A stretch of 64,000 bases of DNA, taken from the NCBI RefSeq assembly GCF_011065895.1, contig NZ_JAALCR010000018.1, positions 101,918-165,917 of the forward strand, in the 5' to 3' direction. This DNA comes from Paludisphaera rhizosphaerae. GTDB lineage: Bacteria; Planctomycetota; Planctomycetia; Isosphaerales; Isosphaeraceae. The notes under the pieces were generated by a model that was given only the letters and a program-made list of their open reading frames with translations, was not told the origin of the DNA and made no database searches. Shown here one piece after another: positions 53,275-62,657 of the stretch (positions within the stretch are counted from its first letter, which is position 1; each line of letters starts with the position of its first letter). The translations under genes and the position numbers were made by a program.

Positions 53275-54402
53275 TCAGCGGCCCGCCCCCAGGGCGGAGG
53301 GGATGACCGGCCCCGCCTTGGGCTGGTAGGCGTTGTAGTCCTCGCCGAGAAGCGCGGCAAGCGTCGCGGCGATCTGGTTCTGGTTGGCGGTCAGCGACGG
53401 CGAATCCCCCTGCGGAGGCGTGTCGGGGCCGAGGACGCCGACCCAGATCCGATCGGCGCCCTTGATCTTCTCGCCGTGCGACTTCCACTCGACGGGGGCG
53501 TCGCCGCGGCCGTGGTCGGTGGTCAGGATCAGGGTCGTCTGGTCCTTGTATTCGGGCATGGCCTGCACGGTCTTCCACAGCTCTTCAACGTACTGGTCGA
53601 ACTTGCGGGCCGAGGTGAGATATTGATCGTACCGGCCGCCGTGGGCGAACTCGTCGGTCTCGCCCAGGCCGATGAACGTGACGCGGGGTTTCTCGCGCTT
53701 GAGGTTCTCCAGCGCGGCGTAGTAGGTGAAGACGTCATAGCCGCATTCGGGCCAGGTGCGGTGGACGTTGGCGTTGATCTCGCCGAGCATCTTCTCGGCC
53801 GGGGTGAGGTTCTCGCCCGTGGGGGGCTCCCAGCAGGCGACGATCTTCAGGCCGCTGCGGTTGCGGTTGAGGATGTACGGGAAGACGTCCCAGGAACCGT
53901 AAGCCGCGACCTTGCCGTGAAACCCGGGCTTGGCGTTGAGCCACTCGAAGACGGTGACGTTGGGGTTGTCGAACTTGTTGTTGCTGTCGATGCGTGGGTC
54001 GCCGAAGCCCGTGAAGACCTCGTTGTAACCGGGATAGGAGAAAGCCTTGCCATTCGTGACGCGGCTCTCGCCGCCGACGTCGCCATAGAGCCTCCCCTGC
54101 TTTGCCACGACCTTCGTGATGAACGGGAGAAGGGCCTCGCGACGAGCCTGAACGGTCTCGCGGTCGAACGCCGCCTTCGTCGCCTCGGGGTGAGCCAGGC
54201 CCCCTTCCTTCTTGGTCAACAGCGCGCGGTCGGCCCCGCCGAAGACCTCCTGCCAACGCAGGCCGTCGGACATGACCAAAATCACGTTCTTCGTCCGGGT
54301 CTTCGCCAATGCCGGTGTCGAGGGGCTCGGCGCGTCGTCGGCCAGGGCGGCGGACGTCACGCCGAGGGTCAGGATCGCGGTCGCGATGCGGAGGAGGCTC
54401 AT
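53275..54402 (-). CDS. Alkaline phosphatase superfamily protein (secreted)
   Basis: A 375-aa exported protein from ATG 54402 with signal peptide MSLLRIATAILTLGVTSAAL. Superfamily metal sites: NVILVMSDGLRWQEVFGG, SYPGYNEVFTGFGDPRID (the nucleophile Thr/Ser region), FIGLGETDEFAHGGRYDQYL and LILTTDHGRGD. The sulfatase CxPxR signature is missing, so it is phosphatase/phosphodiesterase-like. Its stop codon abuts the HtrA-like gene (convergent). In-frame codons up to 54948 overlap the next gene and lack homology, so they are not part of the protein. Confidence 0.87.
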   Translation of the reverse strand: MSLLRIATAILTLGVTSAALADDAPSPSTPALAKTRTKNVILVMSDGLRWQEVFGGADRALLTKKEGGLAHPEATKAAFDRETVQARREALLPFITKVVAKQGRLYGDVGGESRVTNGKAFSYPGYNEVFTGFGDPRIDSNNKFDNPNVTVFEWLNAKPGFHGKVAAYGSWDVFPYILNRNRSGLKIVACWEPPTGENLTPAEKMLGEINANVHRTWPECGYDVFTYYAALENLKREKPRVTFIGLGETDEFAHGGRYDQYLTSARKFDQYVEELWKTVQAMPEYKDQTTLILTTDHGRGDAPVEWKSHGEKIKGADRIWVGVLGPDTPPQGDSPSLTANQNQIAATLAALLGEDYNAYQPKAGPVIPSALGAGR

Positions 54403-54509
54403 GGAGAGAATCCCGGTGTGGAGTTCGAAGGTAGACGGCAGGCGCGATGGAGCGGACGAAACCGGAACGGCCGTCCAATTGGAACCGATCCACGGCGGTC
54501 GTTCAACTC

Positions 54510-55250
54510 TCAGGGGAGGTCGCCCTGCTCCGCCAACGCGTCGAACGTCAATCCCTGGTCTTCGATGAGTTGGGCGACCTTCTTGCGGTACCTGAAGTAG
54601 CGGAAGGAGTGGGAGGGATGAGTCTCGCCGGCGGCGAGGATCCGGTTCCCTTCCTCCTCCGGGAAGCTGCCTCCGCCGGCCACGTAGTCGCAATAGCCCT
54701 CGACGATCCAGTTGGGGAGCCGCAAGGATCGCCAGAGCCCCAGGCGTCGGCGGATCAGGCCGTGGGTCGCTTCGTGGGCGATCAGGCCGGAGAAAGCACG
54801 GCTGTTGTACTCCGGGGCGCGGCTGTAGGCCACGTCGGCGTCGATGTCGGCCGAGGCGACGAACACGTTGTCGGTCAGCACGATGGAGACCGCGAACGCC
54901 CCGCCGCTGAGGGGCGCGAACAGGCGATAGAGCCAGGGCGAGTTGCACAGGAAGATCCGCTCTCGTCGGCCGGGCGCGGATAGTTCGCTGCGGTCGATCA
55001 GGTCGCGGGCCTTCGCCAGCCGTTCGGCGGCGCTCGCGGGGATCGGCCGGGTCGAGTAGAGGGTGACGCCTCGTTCGCTGATGCTGTGGGCGAAGAGCAT
55101 CTGGGGATAGACGTGGAGGAAGGCGTACGCCAGCGCTATCAGCACGCTCAGACGCCGAACGCGCTGCAGCACGCGCCCGAGCCGTGTACTGGGCGAGGGA
55201 CGGCCAAGGCCCAGGGCCTTTCGCAAGAATTGAGCCGCCCGCTTTCTCAT
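54510..55250 (-). CDS. Membrane-anchored gluzincin-type metalloprotease-like protein
   Basis: A 246-aa protein from ATG 55250. A basic N-terminus precedes one transmembrane helix (LSVLIALAYAFLHVYPQMLF, about 34-53). The C-terminal half has the zinc motif HEATH (159-163, HExxH) and a downstream acidic ligand candidate in PNWIVEGYCDYVAGG (Glu184), the usual spacing of gluzincins. The surrounding sequence (YNSRAFSGLIAHEATHGLIR) is typical of small peptidases. Known relatives are mostly uncharacterised. Lies upstream of the phosphatase-like gene on the same strand with about a 105-base gap. Confidence 0.78.
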   Translation of the reverse strand: MRKRAAQFLRKALGLGRPSPSTRLGRVLQRVRRLSVLIALAYAFLHVYPQMLFAHSISERGVTLYSTRPIPASAAERLAKARDLIDRSELSAPGRRERIFLCNSPWLYRLFAPLSGGAFAVSIVLTDNVFVASADIDADVAYSRAPEYNSRAFSGLIAHEATHGLIRRRLGLWRSLRLPNWIVEGYCDYVAGGGSFPEEEGNRILAAGETHPSHSFRYFRYRKKVAQLIEDQGLTFDALAEQGDLP

Positions 55251-55281
55251 CGTCGCCCCCGTGTCTCGTGGCAAGAGCCTC

Positions 55282-56505
55282 TCAGAACCACCGCGGGTGG
55301 TCGGCGCCGAGATCGTCGACGCCTCGCGTGATCAACCTTGGATTTGTCCCGTCGGCGCCCATCAGCCAGATCGCGGGGGCCTCGCCGACCTTCGCGCGAC
55401 AGAAGACGATGGACTCGCCGTCGGGCGACTCGCTCGCCCGGAAATCCCACGCGGGCGGGTTGTTGTGAGTTAGCGAGGCGATTGCGCCGTCCTTCGGATC
55501 GAGGCGGACGATCTCGGTCCCTCCTCGGGCGAGGTCCGGCTTGTAATCGCGGTTGAAGTGGTCGACGTCGGGGCGTTGGGCCTGATACTCCCAGGCGACC
55601 CTGGAGTCGGGCAGCCGGCGCGGGAAGAGGATGCGGCCGTCGCGCGTCCAGGCGGGCGTATTGGAGCCGCCGCCGCGTGTGTTCGGGTCGCCGTAGGTCG
55701 CCGCGAACCACATCGAGCCGCCGGTCGTGAGGACGCGATGCTCGGGGCCGATGCAGACGTCGGCCCAGTCGTGGCCAGGGTCGGTCCCCGGCGTGCAGTC
55801 GACGTAGAGGACGTGCCGACCGTCGGGCGACCACGAGGTGCCGAAGTAGAGGTGCCCCTCCTTCGCCGCCACAAGCCTGCGGTCCCCGCCTTCGAGGTCG
55901 CTGGTCCAGACCTGGTATCCGGCCGGACTCGCCAGGTGGAACGCCACGCGACGCCCGTCGGGGTGCAGGCTCAGGCCGTACGGGAGCCCTTCCCCGGCCT
56001 TCGTGAATTCGCGGGGGTCCGAGCCGTCGAGCTTGACGCTGAAGATCTGCCCGACGTTCTTCCGGACGACCTGCACGAGCAGCCGGTCCTCCCCCAGCAC
56101 CAGCGCCGGCGTGACGAACGGGGCGAGCCGGTCCTTCGTGCAAAGCTCCTGGAGCGAGCCCCCCTCCAGGTCATAGGCCCAGATGTGGGTGGGAGTCTGA
56201 GTGTAGTACTCCCCGAAGGGACGCCCCGGCCCGTCGCGCCGGGGTTCCATGCTCAGCAAGAGGAGGCGGCCGTCCCGGAGAGTCCCCGTCGGCTGCCAGG
56301 TGGCTTGCTGCGTCGGCGATTGGAAGTCCAGGTCGCGGACCTTCTCGCCGTCGAAGAGGCCGGTCTTCCCTCGCGACGTGAACAGGAAGCGGGACGGCTT
56401 GCGAAGGGTCGAGTCGCCGCTCGCCCGGGAGCCAAGGGCAACCGCCAGCGATGCCGCTCCGAGGAAAGCCCGACGCGTCACAGCGAATGGTTGCGATCCG
56501 GCCAT
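55282..56505 (-). CDS. Exported beta-propeller (TolB-like/PD40) protein
   Basis: A 407-aa protein from ATG 56505. The signal has a twin-arginine form (VTRRAFLGAASLAVALGSRA). The body is a WD/PD40 beta-propeller with TQTPTHIWAYDLEGGSLQEL, SLHPDGRRVAFHLASPAGYQ, WSPDGRHVLYVDCTPGTDPG and SESPDGESIVFCRAKVGEAP. The blade pattern resembles oligogalacturonate-lyase-type propellers, but no catalytic His/Mn site could be confirmed. It is followed, 31 bases on, by the membrane gluzincin gene on the same strand, so co-transcription is plausible. Confidence 0.82.
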   Translation of the reverse strand: MAGSQPFAVTRRAFLGAASLAVALGSRASGDSTLRKPSRFLFTSRGKTGLFDGEKVRDLDFQSPTQQATWQPTGTLRDGRLLLLSMEPRRDGPGRPFGEYYTQTPTHIWAYDLEGGSLQELCTKDRLAPFVTPALVLGEDRLLVQVVRKNVGQIFSVKLDGSDPREFTKAGEGLPYGLSLHPDGRRVAFHLASPAGYQVWTSDLEGGDRRLVAAKEGHLYFGTSWSPDGRHVLYVDCTPGTDPGHDWADVCIGPEHRVLTTGGSMWFAATYGDPNTRGGGSNTPAWTRDGRILFPRRLPDSRVAWEYQAQRPDVDHFNRDYKPDLARGGTEIVRLDPKDGAIASLTHNNPPAWDFRASESPDGESIVFCRAKVGEAPAIWLMGADGTNPRLITRGVDDLGADHPRWF

Positions 56506-56571
56506 TGGACTACTCTCCCGTCTCGATGACGACCAACGCTCTTCTGACGGTTGCCAATCGATGACGGAGAC

Positions 56572-56745
56572 AGCCATAACGGCTTTCCCCCCTCGCGGGG
56601 GAAGGTGGCCCGAAGGGCCGGATGAGGGGGGATCGGCGTCGCCTTGAGAGCGATCCACCGGATGCGCATGCGACGGCGGTCGTCCCCCCTCATCTGATCG
56701 CTCTGCGATCTGTCTTCCCCCGCGAGGGGGGAAGACCGTTCTTCG
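56572..56745. repeat. Complete family 1 palindromic element
   Basis: Uninterrupted copy used here as the type example: CCATAACGGCTTTCCCCCCT, CGCGGGGGAAGGTGGCCCGA, AGGGCCGGATGAGGGGGGAT on the left; TCGTCCCCCCTCATCTGATC, GCTCTGCGATCTGTCTTCCC, CCGCGAGGGGGGAAGACCG on the right. Each arm contains its own hairpins, and the arms are inverted to each other. It lies between the propeller gene and the LamG-like gene. Confidence 0.8.
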
Positions 56746-56762
56746 TTCCCGCCGTCGGCGGT

Positions 56763-57518
56763 TCAAGGCTTCGCGGCGTTCCAGACCTTGATGTCGTCGA
56801 AGCAGCCGTCCTTGCCGGCGACGCCCAGCTCGATCTTGGACTTGGTGGCGTGGCCGATCCCGGACGACTTCAGGTAGCCGGAGGGCTTGCCGTCGATCGT
56901 CACCCGCATCTCGTCGCCGACGGTCTCGACGACCATCGTGTACCACTTGCCAGTCTCGAACTTGGCGGGGAAGGTGACGCTCTTGCCGGCGACCAGCTTG
57001 GCGGCCTCGGCCTTGCGGGCGGGGTCCTTGCGCATCTCGTAGACGTCGTTGCGCATGCCGCCGTCGCGCTCGTCGATCAGGGTGATCCCGTTCAGCCGGG
57101 CCACGGCGCGGCAGATGTGGCCGTAGTGCGACCCCTTGTACTCGCGGTCGTCGAACTCGACGTCGATCATCGTGGCGCCGTCAAAGCGGATCTTGACCTC
57201 CACGATGCTGTCCTTCGTCGGCACGCTCAGCCCGTGGACCGCCGCATGGGCGGTAACCGCCGGCTTGCCGTCGGCCGCCGGGATGTTCTTATCCCGCGTC
57301 TGCGTCCCCTTCAGCACGCCCCCCTCAAAGGCGAACGTGGGGACGACCTTGTGCCAGGCCTTGTCGGGCTGCCCCTCGAAGTCGTCGGCGAACAGCAGCT
57401 CCTTCTTCACGGCGATCGTTTCCGCCGGAATCGCCGGCGGCTCGGCGGCGAACGACGAGGAGGCGGAGGCGGCGAGAACGGCGGCGATCAGACCGGCTGG
57501 AATCCGATGTACGCTCAT
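56763..57518 (-). CDS. Secreted LamG/DUF1080-like beta-jelly-roll protein
   Basis: A 251-aa exported protein from ATG 57518: signal MSVHRIPAGLIAAVLAASAS ending in AFA-like cleavage. The mature domain is a concanavalin-type jelly roll (ELLFADDFEGQPDKAWHKVV, VEVKIRFDGATMIDVEFDDR, GKWYTMVVETVGDEMRVTID) as in DUF1080 or LamG proteins, which bind or cut sugars. No catalytic residues can be assigned. It is divergent from the PSD1 gene. Confidence 0.8.
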   Translation of the reverse strand: MSVHRIPAGLIAAVLAASASSSFAAEPPAIPAETIAVKKELLFADDFEGQPDKAWHKVVPTFAFEGGVLKGTQTRDKNIPAADGKPAVTAHAAVHGLSVPTKDSIVEVKIRFDGATMIDVEFDDREYKGSHYGHICRAVARLNGITLIDERDGGMRNDVYEMRKDPARKAEAAKLVAGKSVTFPAKFETGKWYTMVVETVGDEMRVTIDGKPSGYLKSSGIGHATKSKIELGVAGKDGCFDDIKVWNAAKP

Positions 57519-57778
57519 GTTTGGCTCGCGTTGGGGGTGGGAGGGACGAGGACGCCACATCGTAGGAGATCCGTCGGAGTCGCACAAGGACGCACGCCCG
57601 CAGGCGGAATCCAGTGGCAAGGGGCGATCGACAAGGCTATCGTGACGATTGATGGATCCGGGCGCCCGCCATTGCGCGAGACGCCCACTGGCGGGCGGTC
57701 GTGCGACGCCCCCCTTGACCTCGATCGGCCCCGACCGGCCTGAGGCCCCACCACCCTTCCCGCCCAGGGAGACTCGTG

Positions 57779-60700
57779 ATGAGCCGACTCTGCGGACCTT
57801 CCGTCGCCCTCCTGCTGAGTCTCGCCGCGCCCGTGTTCGCGGCCGACGCCCAGCTCCAGTACAACCGCGACGTCCGCCCGATCCTGGCCGAGAACTGCTT
57901 CGCCTGCCACGGGCCCGACTCGGCCGCGCGCAAGGCCGACCTCCGGCTAGACCGTCGCGAGGACGCCGTCGAAATGGGGGCGGTCGAGCCCGGCAAGCCC
58001 GGCGAGAGCACGCTCGTCGAGCGGATCGATTCGACGGACAAGAAGGAGATGATGCCGCCGCCGTCGTCGCATAAGACGCTGACGGCCGAGCAGAAGGACG
58101 TGCTCAAGCGCTGGATCGCCCAGGGGGCCGAGTACCAACCCCACTGGTCGCTGATCGCGCCGACGCGGCCGACCCCGCCCAAGGTCGCCGACGCCTCGTG
58201 GGGCCGCAACCCGATCGACGCGTTCATCCTCGCCGCGCTCGAAGCGAAGGGGCTGAAGCCCGCGCCCGAGGCCGACCGCCGGACGCTCGCCCGCCGCCTC
58301 AGCCTGGACCTCACCGGCCTGCCGCCGAAGCCGGAGCGCGTCGAGGCGTACGTCGCCGACGCCGCTCCGGACGCCTACGAGAAGTACGTCGACTCCCTGC
58401 TGGAGTCGCCCGCCTGGGGCGAGCACCGAGGCCGATACTGGCTCGACGCCGCCCGATACGCCGACACCCACGGCTTCCACTTCGACAACTACCGCGAGAT
58501 GTGGTCGTACCGCGACTGGGTCGTCGAGGCCTTCAACGCCAACATGCCCTTCGACCGCTTCACCATCGAACAACTCGCCGGCGATCTGCTCCCCGACCCC
58601 TCGCTGGCGCAGCGGGTGGCCTCGGGCTTCTGCCGCTGCGGGATGTCGACCAACGAAGGGGGTACGATCGCCGAGGAGAACCTCGTCGGCTACACCCGCG
58701 ACCGGACCGAGACCGTTGGCCAGGTCTTTCTGGGGATGACCGTCGGCTGCGCGGTCTGCCACGACCACAAGTTCGACCCGCTCCCCCAGCGCGAGTTCTA
58801 CTCGCTCTCCGCGTTCTTCAACAACGTCACCCAGCCGGCGTACGACGGCAACGTCAAGGACTCGTCGCCCATCGAGCCCGTTCCCCGTCCCGAGGACGCC
58901 AGGCGCTGGGGCGAACTGCCCGGCCTGATCACGGCCGCGAATGAGGCCCTCAACACCCGCGCGAAGGCCGCCCGCGGCGAGTTCGACGGCTGGCTCGCCC
59001 CCCAAACGGCCGAGACGATCGCCGCCATGCTGCCGACGAAGGACCAGACGCTCGTCGTCGGCCTTCCCGATCGCGGCGAGGGTATGCCCCGCGTGGCCTT
59101 TGAGTCGGCCGAGGCGGGGGACTTCGAGAAGGATCGCGGCTTCTCCTACGGGGCCTGGATCAAGCTGCCGGCGAAGGGCTCGACGGGTTCGGTCGTCGCT
59201 CGGATGGACGACCCCAAAACTCATCGCGGCTGGGACCTCTGGATCGACGGCCGGAAGGTCGGCACCCACATCATCAACACCTGGCCTAACGACGCCCTCC
59301 GCGTGATGACCGCCGACGACGTCCCGGCCGACGTCTGGACCCACGTCCTGGTGACGTACGACGGTTCCGGCAAGGGCGCCGGCGTGAAGATCTACGTCGA
59401 CGGCCAGGAGAAGCCGGCGCGGATCACCAGCGACAAGCTCAAGGGGACCATCCGGACGAGCGTGCCGCTGAAGGTCGGCCGACGGAACGTCGGCGGCGTG
59501 CTGGCGGGCGTGGGGATCGCCGAGGTCCGCGTCCACGCCCGGGCCCTTTCCGCCGACGAGGCCGCCGACCTCGCGGGGCTGGGCCGCGCCTGGGCCTTGC
59601 TCGCCAAGCCCGCCGACCGTCGCACCGCCGCCGAAACCGACGCCGTCTTCGCCTGGTGGCTGGCGAACCGCGATCCCTCCTCGCGCGACCTCCGGGCCGG
59701 CCTCGCCGCGCTGGATAAGGAACGCGAAGCCATCAAGGAACGCGGAACGGTCGCCTACGTGATGAAGGAAAAATCGGAGGCCGCCGGGGCCTTCCTCCTC
59801 TATCGAGGCCAGTACGACCAGCGTCGGGATCCGCTCAAGCCGACCACCCCCGCCGCCCTGCCGCCGATGTCCGAGGAACTCCCGCGCAATCGGCTGGGCT
59901 TCGCCGAGTGGCTCTTGCGGCCGGAGCATCCGCTCACGACCCGCGTGACGGTCAACCGCTTCTGGCAGGAGGTCTTCGGTCAGGGGATCGTTCGGACGGC
60001 CGGCGACCTGGGCGTCAGCGGCGAACTCCCCATCAACCCCGAGTTGCTCGACTGGCTGGCCGTCGAGTTCCGCGAGTCGGGATGGGACATGAAGCGGTTC
60101 TTCAAGCTGCTGGTCACGTCGTCGACCTATCGTCAGTCGGCCGCGGCGACGCCCGAGAAGCTGGAGAAGGACCCGGGGAACCGGCTCCTGTCGCGCGGGC
60201 CGAGGTTCCGCATGGACGCCGAGATGATCCGCGACTACGCCCTGGCCGCCTCCGGCCTGCTGGTCGAAAAGGTCGGCGGCCCAAGCGTCCGGCCCTACCA
60301 GCCCGAGGGGGTCTGGGAGGCCGTCGCCATGCCGGAGAGCAACACCCGGAACTACAAGCCCGACAAGGGCGAAGGCCTTTACCGCCGCAGCATGTACACT
60401 TTCTGGAAACGCGCCGCGCCCCCCGCGTCGCTGGAGGTCTTCAACGCCCCCAGCCGCGAGACCTGCACCGTACGTCGCGAGCGGACCGACACGCCCCTGC
60501 AGGCGCTCGTCACCCTCAACGACCCCCAGTTCGTCGAGGCCGCCCGGACCCTCGCCCAGCGCGTGCTGACGACCGCCCCTTCCTTCGAGGCCCGCGCCGA
60601 CATGCTGGCGCGTCGGACCCTCTCCCGGCCGTTCCGCCCTGAGGAAACCTCCGTCGTCCGCGAGTCGCTCGACCGCCTGTTCGCCTACTACCGCGACCAC

Positions 60701-60832
60701 CCCGAGGACGCCGAGAAACTCCTGGCCGTCGGCGATTCCCCCCGCGACCCCAACCTCCCCCCCGCCGAAGCCGCCGCCTGGACGATGCTTGCGAACGAGG
60801 TGCTGAATCTGGACGAGGTTCTGAACAAGTAG
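57779..60832 (+). CDS. PSD1 cytochrome c / DUF1549 / DUF1553 protein
   Basis: A 1017-aa planctomycete protein from ATG 57779 with a signal peptide (MSRLCGPSVALLLSLAAPVF). Domains: planctomycete cytochrome c (NCFACHGPDSAARKADLRLD, heme CxxCH about residue 40-44; MMPPPSSHKTLT), DUF1549 (about 140-357; FDNYREMWSYRDWVVEAFNA, FTIEQLAGDLLPDPSLAQRV), a LamG-like insert (about 437-590; GWDLWIDGRKVGTHIINTWP) and DUF1553 (about 700-997; LTTRVTVNRFWQEVFGQGIV, NAPSRETCTVRRERTDTPLQ). The family is thought to take part in polysaccharide breakdown. A DUF1501 partner usually follows; here the next gene is a ceramidase-like protein on the other strand. Confidence 0.95.
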   Translation: MSRLCGPSVALLLSLAAPVFAADAQLQYNRDVRPILAENCFACHGPDSAARKADLRLDRREDAVEMGAVEPGKPGESTLVERIDSTDKKEMMPPPSSHKTLTAEQKDVLKRWIAQGAEYQPHWSLIAPTRPTPPKVADASWGRNPIDAFILAALEAKGLKPAPEADRRTLARRLSLDLTGLPPKPERVEAYVADAAPDAYEKYVDSLLESPAWGEHRGRYWLDAARYADTHGFHFDNYREMWSYRDWVVEAFNANMPFDRFTIEQLAGDLLPDPSLAQRVASGFCRCGMSTNEGGTIAEENLVGYTRDRTETVGQVFLGMTVGCAVCHDHKFDPLPQREFYSLSAFFNNVTQPAYDGNVKDSSPIEPVPRPEDARRWGELPGLITAANEALNTRAKAARGEFDGWLAPQTAETIAAMLPTKDQTLVVGLPDRGEGMPRVAFESAEAGDFEKDRGFSYGAWIKLPAKGSTGSVVARMDDPKTHRGWDLWIDGRKVGTHIINTWPNDALRVMTADDVPADVWTHVLVTYDGSGKGAGVKIYVDGQEKPARITSDKLKGTIRTSVPLKVGRRNVGGVLAGVGIAEVRVHARALSADEAADLAGLGRAWALLAKPADRRTAAETDAVFAWWLANRDPSSRDLRAGLAALDKEREAIKERGTVAYVMKEKSEAAGAFLLYRGQYDQRRDPLKPTTPAALPPMSEELPRNRLGFAEWLLRPEHPLTTRVTVNRFWQEVFGQGIVRTAGDLGVSGELPINPELLDWLAVEFRESGWDMKRFFKLLVTSSTYRQSAAATPEKLEKDPGNRLLSRGPRFRMDAEMIRDYALAASGLLVEKVGGPSVRPYQPEGVWEAVAMPESNTRNYKPDKGEGLYRRSMYTFWKRAAPPASLEVFNAPSRETCTVRRERTDTPLQALVTLNDPQFVEAARTLAQRVLTTAPSFEARADMLARRTLSRPFRPEETSVVRESLDRLFAYYRDHPEDAEKLLAVGDSPRDPNLPPAEAAAWTMLANEVLNLDEVLNK

Positions 60833-60906
60833 GGGCACCCCTTGTGGGTGCCCTGATCGCCGTGGACATCCGATGGCGGTTGGGCGCCCACGAGGGGCAC
60901 CCCTAC
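60829..60906. repeat. 78-bp imperfect inverted repeat after the PSD1 gene
   Basis: The arms are GTAGGGGCACCCCTTGTGGG and CCCACGAGGGGCACCCCTAC, extended by GTGCCC / GGGCG; 21 of 25 positions pair by eye. It begins at the TAG stop codon. It may act as a bidirectional terminator between the convergent PSD1 and ceramidase-like genes, or be another dispersed repeat. Confidence 0.5.
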
Positions 60907-60925
60907 AACCGCCATTCTCCTTAAG

Positions 60926-62392
60926 TCACCGCGCCGCATTCAGGCCCTTGAACAGGTCCAGGATCACGGCGGTGATCTTGGGGGCGGCTTCGGGCTCGAC
61001 GCGGTTGACGCCCAGCCAGGTTTCATACCCGCCGATCTCGAAGTGCCGCGGGGTGGGAAGATAGCCGTAGGTGCCGTTGGCGAGTTCCATGGTGAACGTC
61101 GGCTTGAACGGGCTCTTCGCCTTGATTTCCAGGCCCATCTCGGCGAAGACCTCGAAGGGAATCGCCGCGATCCCCAGGTCGCCGACGCGGAAGGCCTGAA
61201 GGAGGATCGTCACCTCGGCGGGGGCGTCGAGGTGTTCGATGGTCCGCGGGGCGAAGTTCCGCTCCAGGTTGTGGTGCCTCGGAGCGTCGGTCGGCTTGGC
61301 GAGCACGGCCTTGGCGAATTCCAGTTCCTCGGGAGTCGGCTTGCGAACTTTCAAGACCAGTTCCCGGCTCGCCGCGGCGAGTTTAGCGCCCTCACGGAAC
61401 TCGACCTTCGCGTACGTCTCGGCCACGCGCTTGGCCAGGTCGTCGGCGACGAGGGCCATCTTGGCGTAGGGAGCCATCGGCGCGGCGGGTGGATTCTGCA
61501 CGTCGATGTTGTTGACGTCGCCGCTCGTGCCGTTGGAGAGAATCCCGACGAACGGCGGGTTGTGCAGCGGGTCGATCCCCAGGCGTTCGCCCAACTTGCG
61601 GGCGAAGACGGCGAAGTAATCAGCCGAGAGGTGCCCATTCGGCACCCCGCCGACGTAATGCAGCGAGTAATTCGCCAGCACGGCGATCGGCCGGCCGTCC
61701 GGCGTCTTCACGGCGAGGAAGGCGACCTGGGGGTCGGTGGGGCCGGCATATTCCAGGCGGTCAGGGTTGCGCCCGGGGTTCATCTGAGCCCGGTCGACGC
61801 CCCCCAGCGGGTTCTTGACCGTCTTCCCCGGCTTGAGCAGCCAACGGCGGTTGAAAACGTGCTCGGGGGCGTCAACCGTTCCCCAGCCGACGTGCGCCGG
61901 GGCGAGGTTCCCCGCAGCCAGCCGAACGGCGTCGGCGATCCGGCGGGCCAGGAACGTCTGGTAGTCGCTCATCCCGCCGCCGCCCTCGTCGGGCGTGAGC
62001 CGATTCCTGGATCGGCCGCTGGTCGCCGAGTGCGTGTGCGTGGCCGAGCCCAGCAGGTTCCCCTCGGGGATCCCCGTCTTCTCGGCGACGATCTTGCGGG
62101 CGGCGTCGAAAACGTCCCGCGAGACGCCGACGCTGTCGACGACCGCAAACGCCAGCCGGGTCGTGCCGTCGTCGAGCACCAGGGCCCGGACCTGGATCGG
62201 GTCGTGAAGATGGGTCGCCGGCGGGGTCTCAAAGTTGCCCACGATCGGCTCGTCCAGATACGGCGTGGCGTCGACGACGGCCGCCCCGGCGCGAATCGGG
62301 GGATCGGCGGCGAAGGCCTCGGAAGCGGCGACGAACGCCCAGGCAAACGCCGCAAGTGCCGACGGAAACCAGAGGTTGCGGGAGATTCGCAT
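60926..62392 (-). CDS. Neutral/alkaline ceramidase-like protein (secreted)
   Basis: A 488-aa exported protein from ATG 62392 with signal peptide MRISRNLWFPSALAAFAWAF. The ceramidase fold is seen in IRAGAAVVDATPYLDEPIVG, LGSATHTHSATSG, LANYSLHYVGG and FTMELANGTYGYLPTPRHFE. The zinc ligands appear present (two His in ATHTHS, His of SLHYVG). It is shorter than bona fide neutral ceramidases (about 650-700 aa), which carry an extra C-terminal domain. Planctomycete homologues are common; their substrate need not be ceramide. Confidence 0.87.
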   Translation of the reverse strand: MRISRNLWFPSALAAFAWAFVAASEAFAADPPIRAGAAVVDATPYLDEPIVGNFETPPATHLHDPIQVRALVLDDGTTRLAFAVVDSVGVSRDVFDAARKIVAEKTGIPEGNLLGSATHTHSATSGRSRNRLTPDEGGGGMSDYQTFLARRIADAVRLAAGNLAPAHVGWGTVDAPEHVFNRRWLLKPGKTVKNPLGGVDRAQMNPGRNPDRLEYAGPTDPQVAFLAVKTPDGRPIAVLANYSLHYVGGVPNGHLSADYFAVFARKLGERLGIDPLHNPPFVGILSNGTSGDVNNIDVQNPPAAPMAPYAKMALVADDLAKRVAETYAKVEFREGAKLAAASRELVLKVRKPTPEELEFAKAVLAKPTDAPRHHNLERNFAPRTIEHLDAPAEVTILLQAFRVGDLGIAAIPFEVFAEMGLEIKAKSPFKPTFTMELANGTYGYLPTPRHFEIGGYETWLGVNRVEPEAAPKITAVILDLFKGLNAAR

Positions 62393-62657
62393 GGTTCGGC
62401 GGGTCCGGTGGGGGTGGTGGTTGGCGCGGGTTTCGCTACAAATATCCCGACCGTCGGACCCGAACAAGTCCCCAGAGGACCTTGGCGGCGTGAAGAGCCG
62501 TCGAGGAATCCAAGTGCTTGCTGAGAAGGCCTAGACGTCCTAGGATGTTGCGATAAGGGGTTGGAGCGCCCCTCATCGTCGGCGGGCCTGCCCCCCACGT
62601 CTCGACGATGGCAGTCGTCGCCGTGCGGCCTACTCGCCATAGAACCATGAGGTTGAC

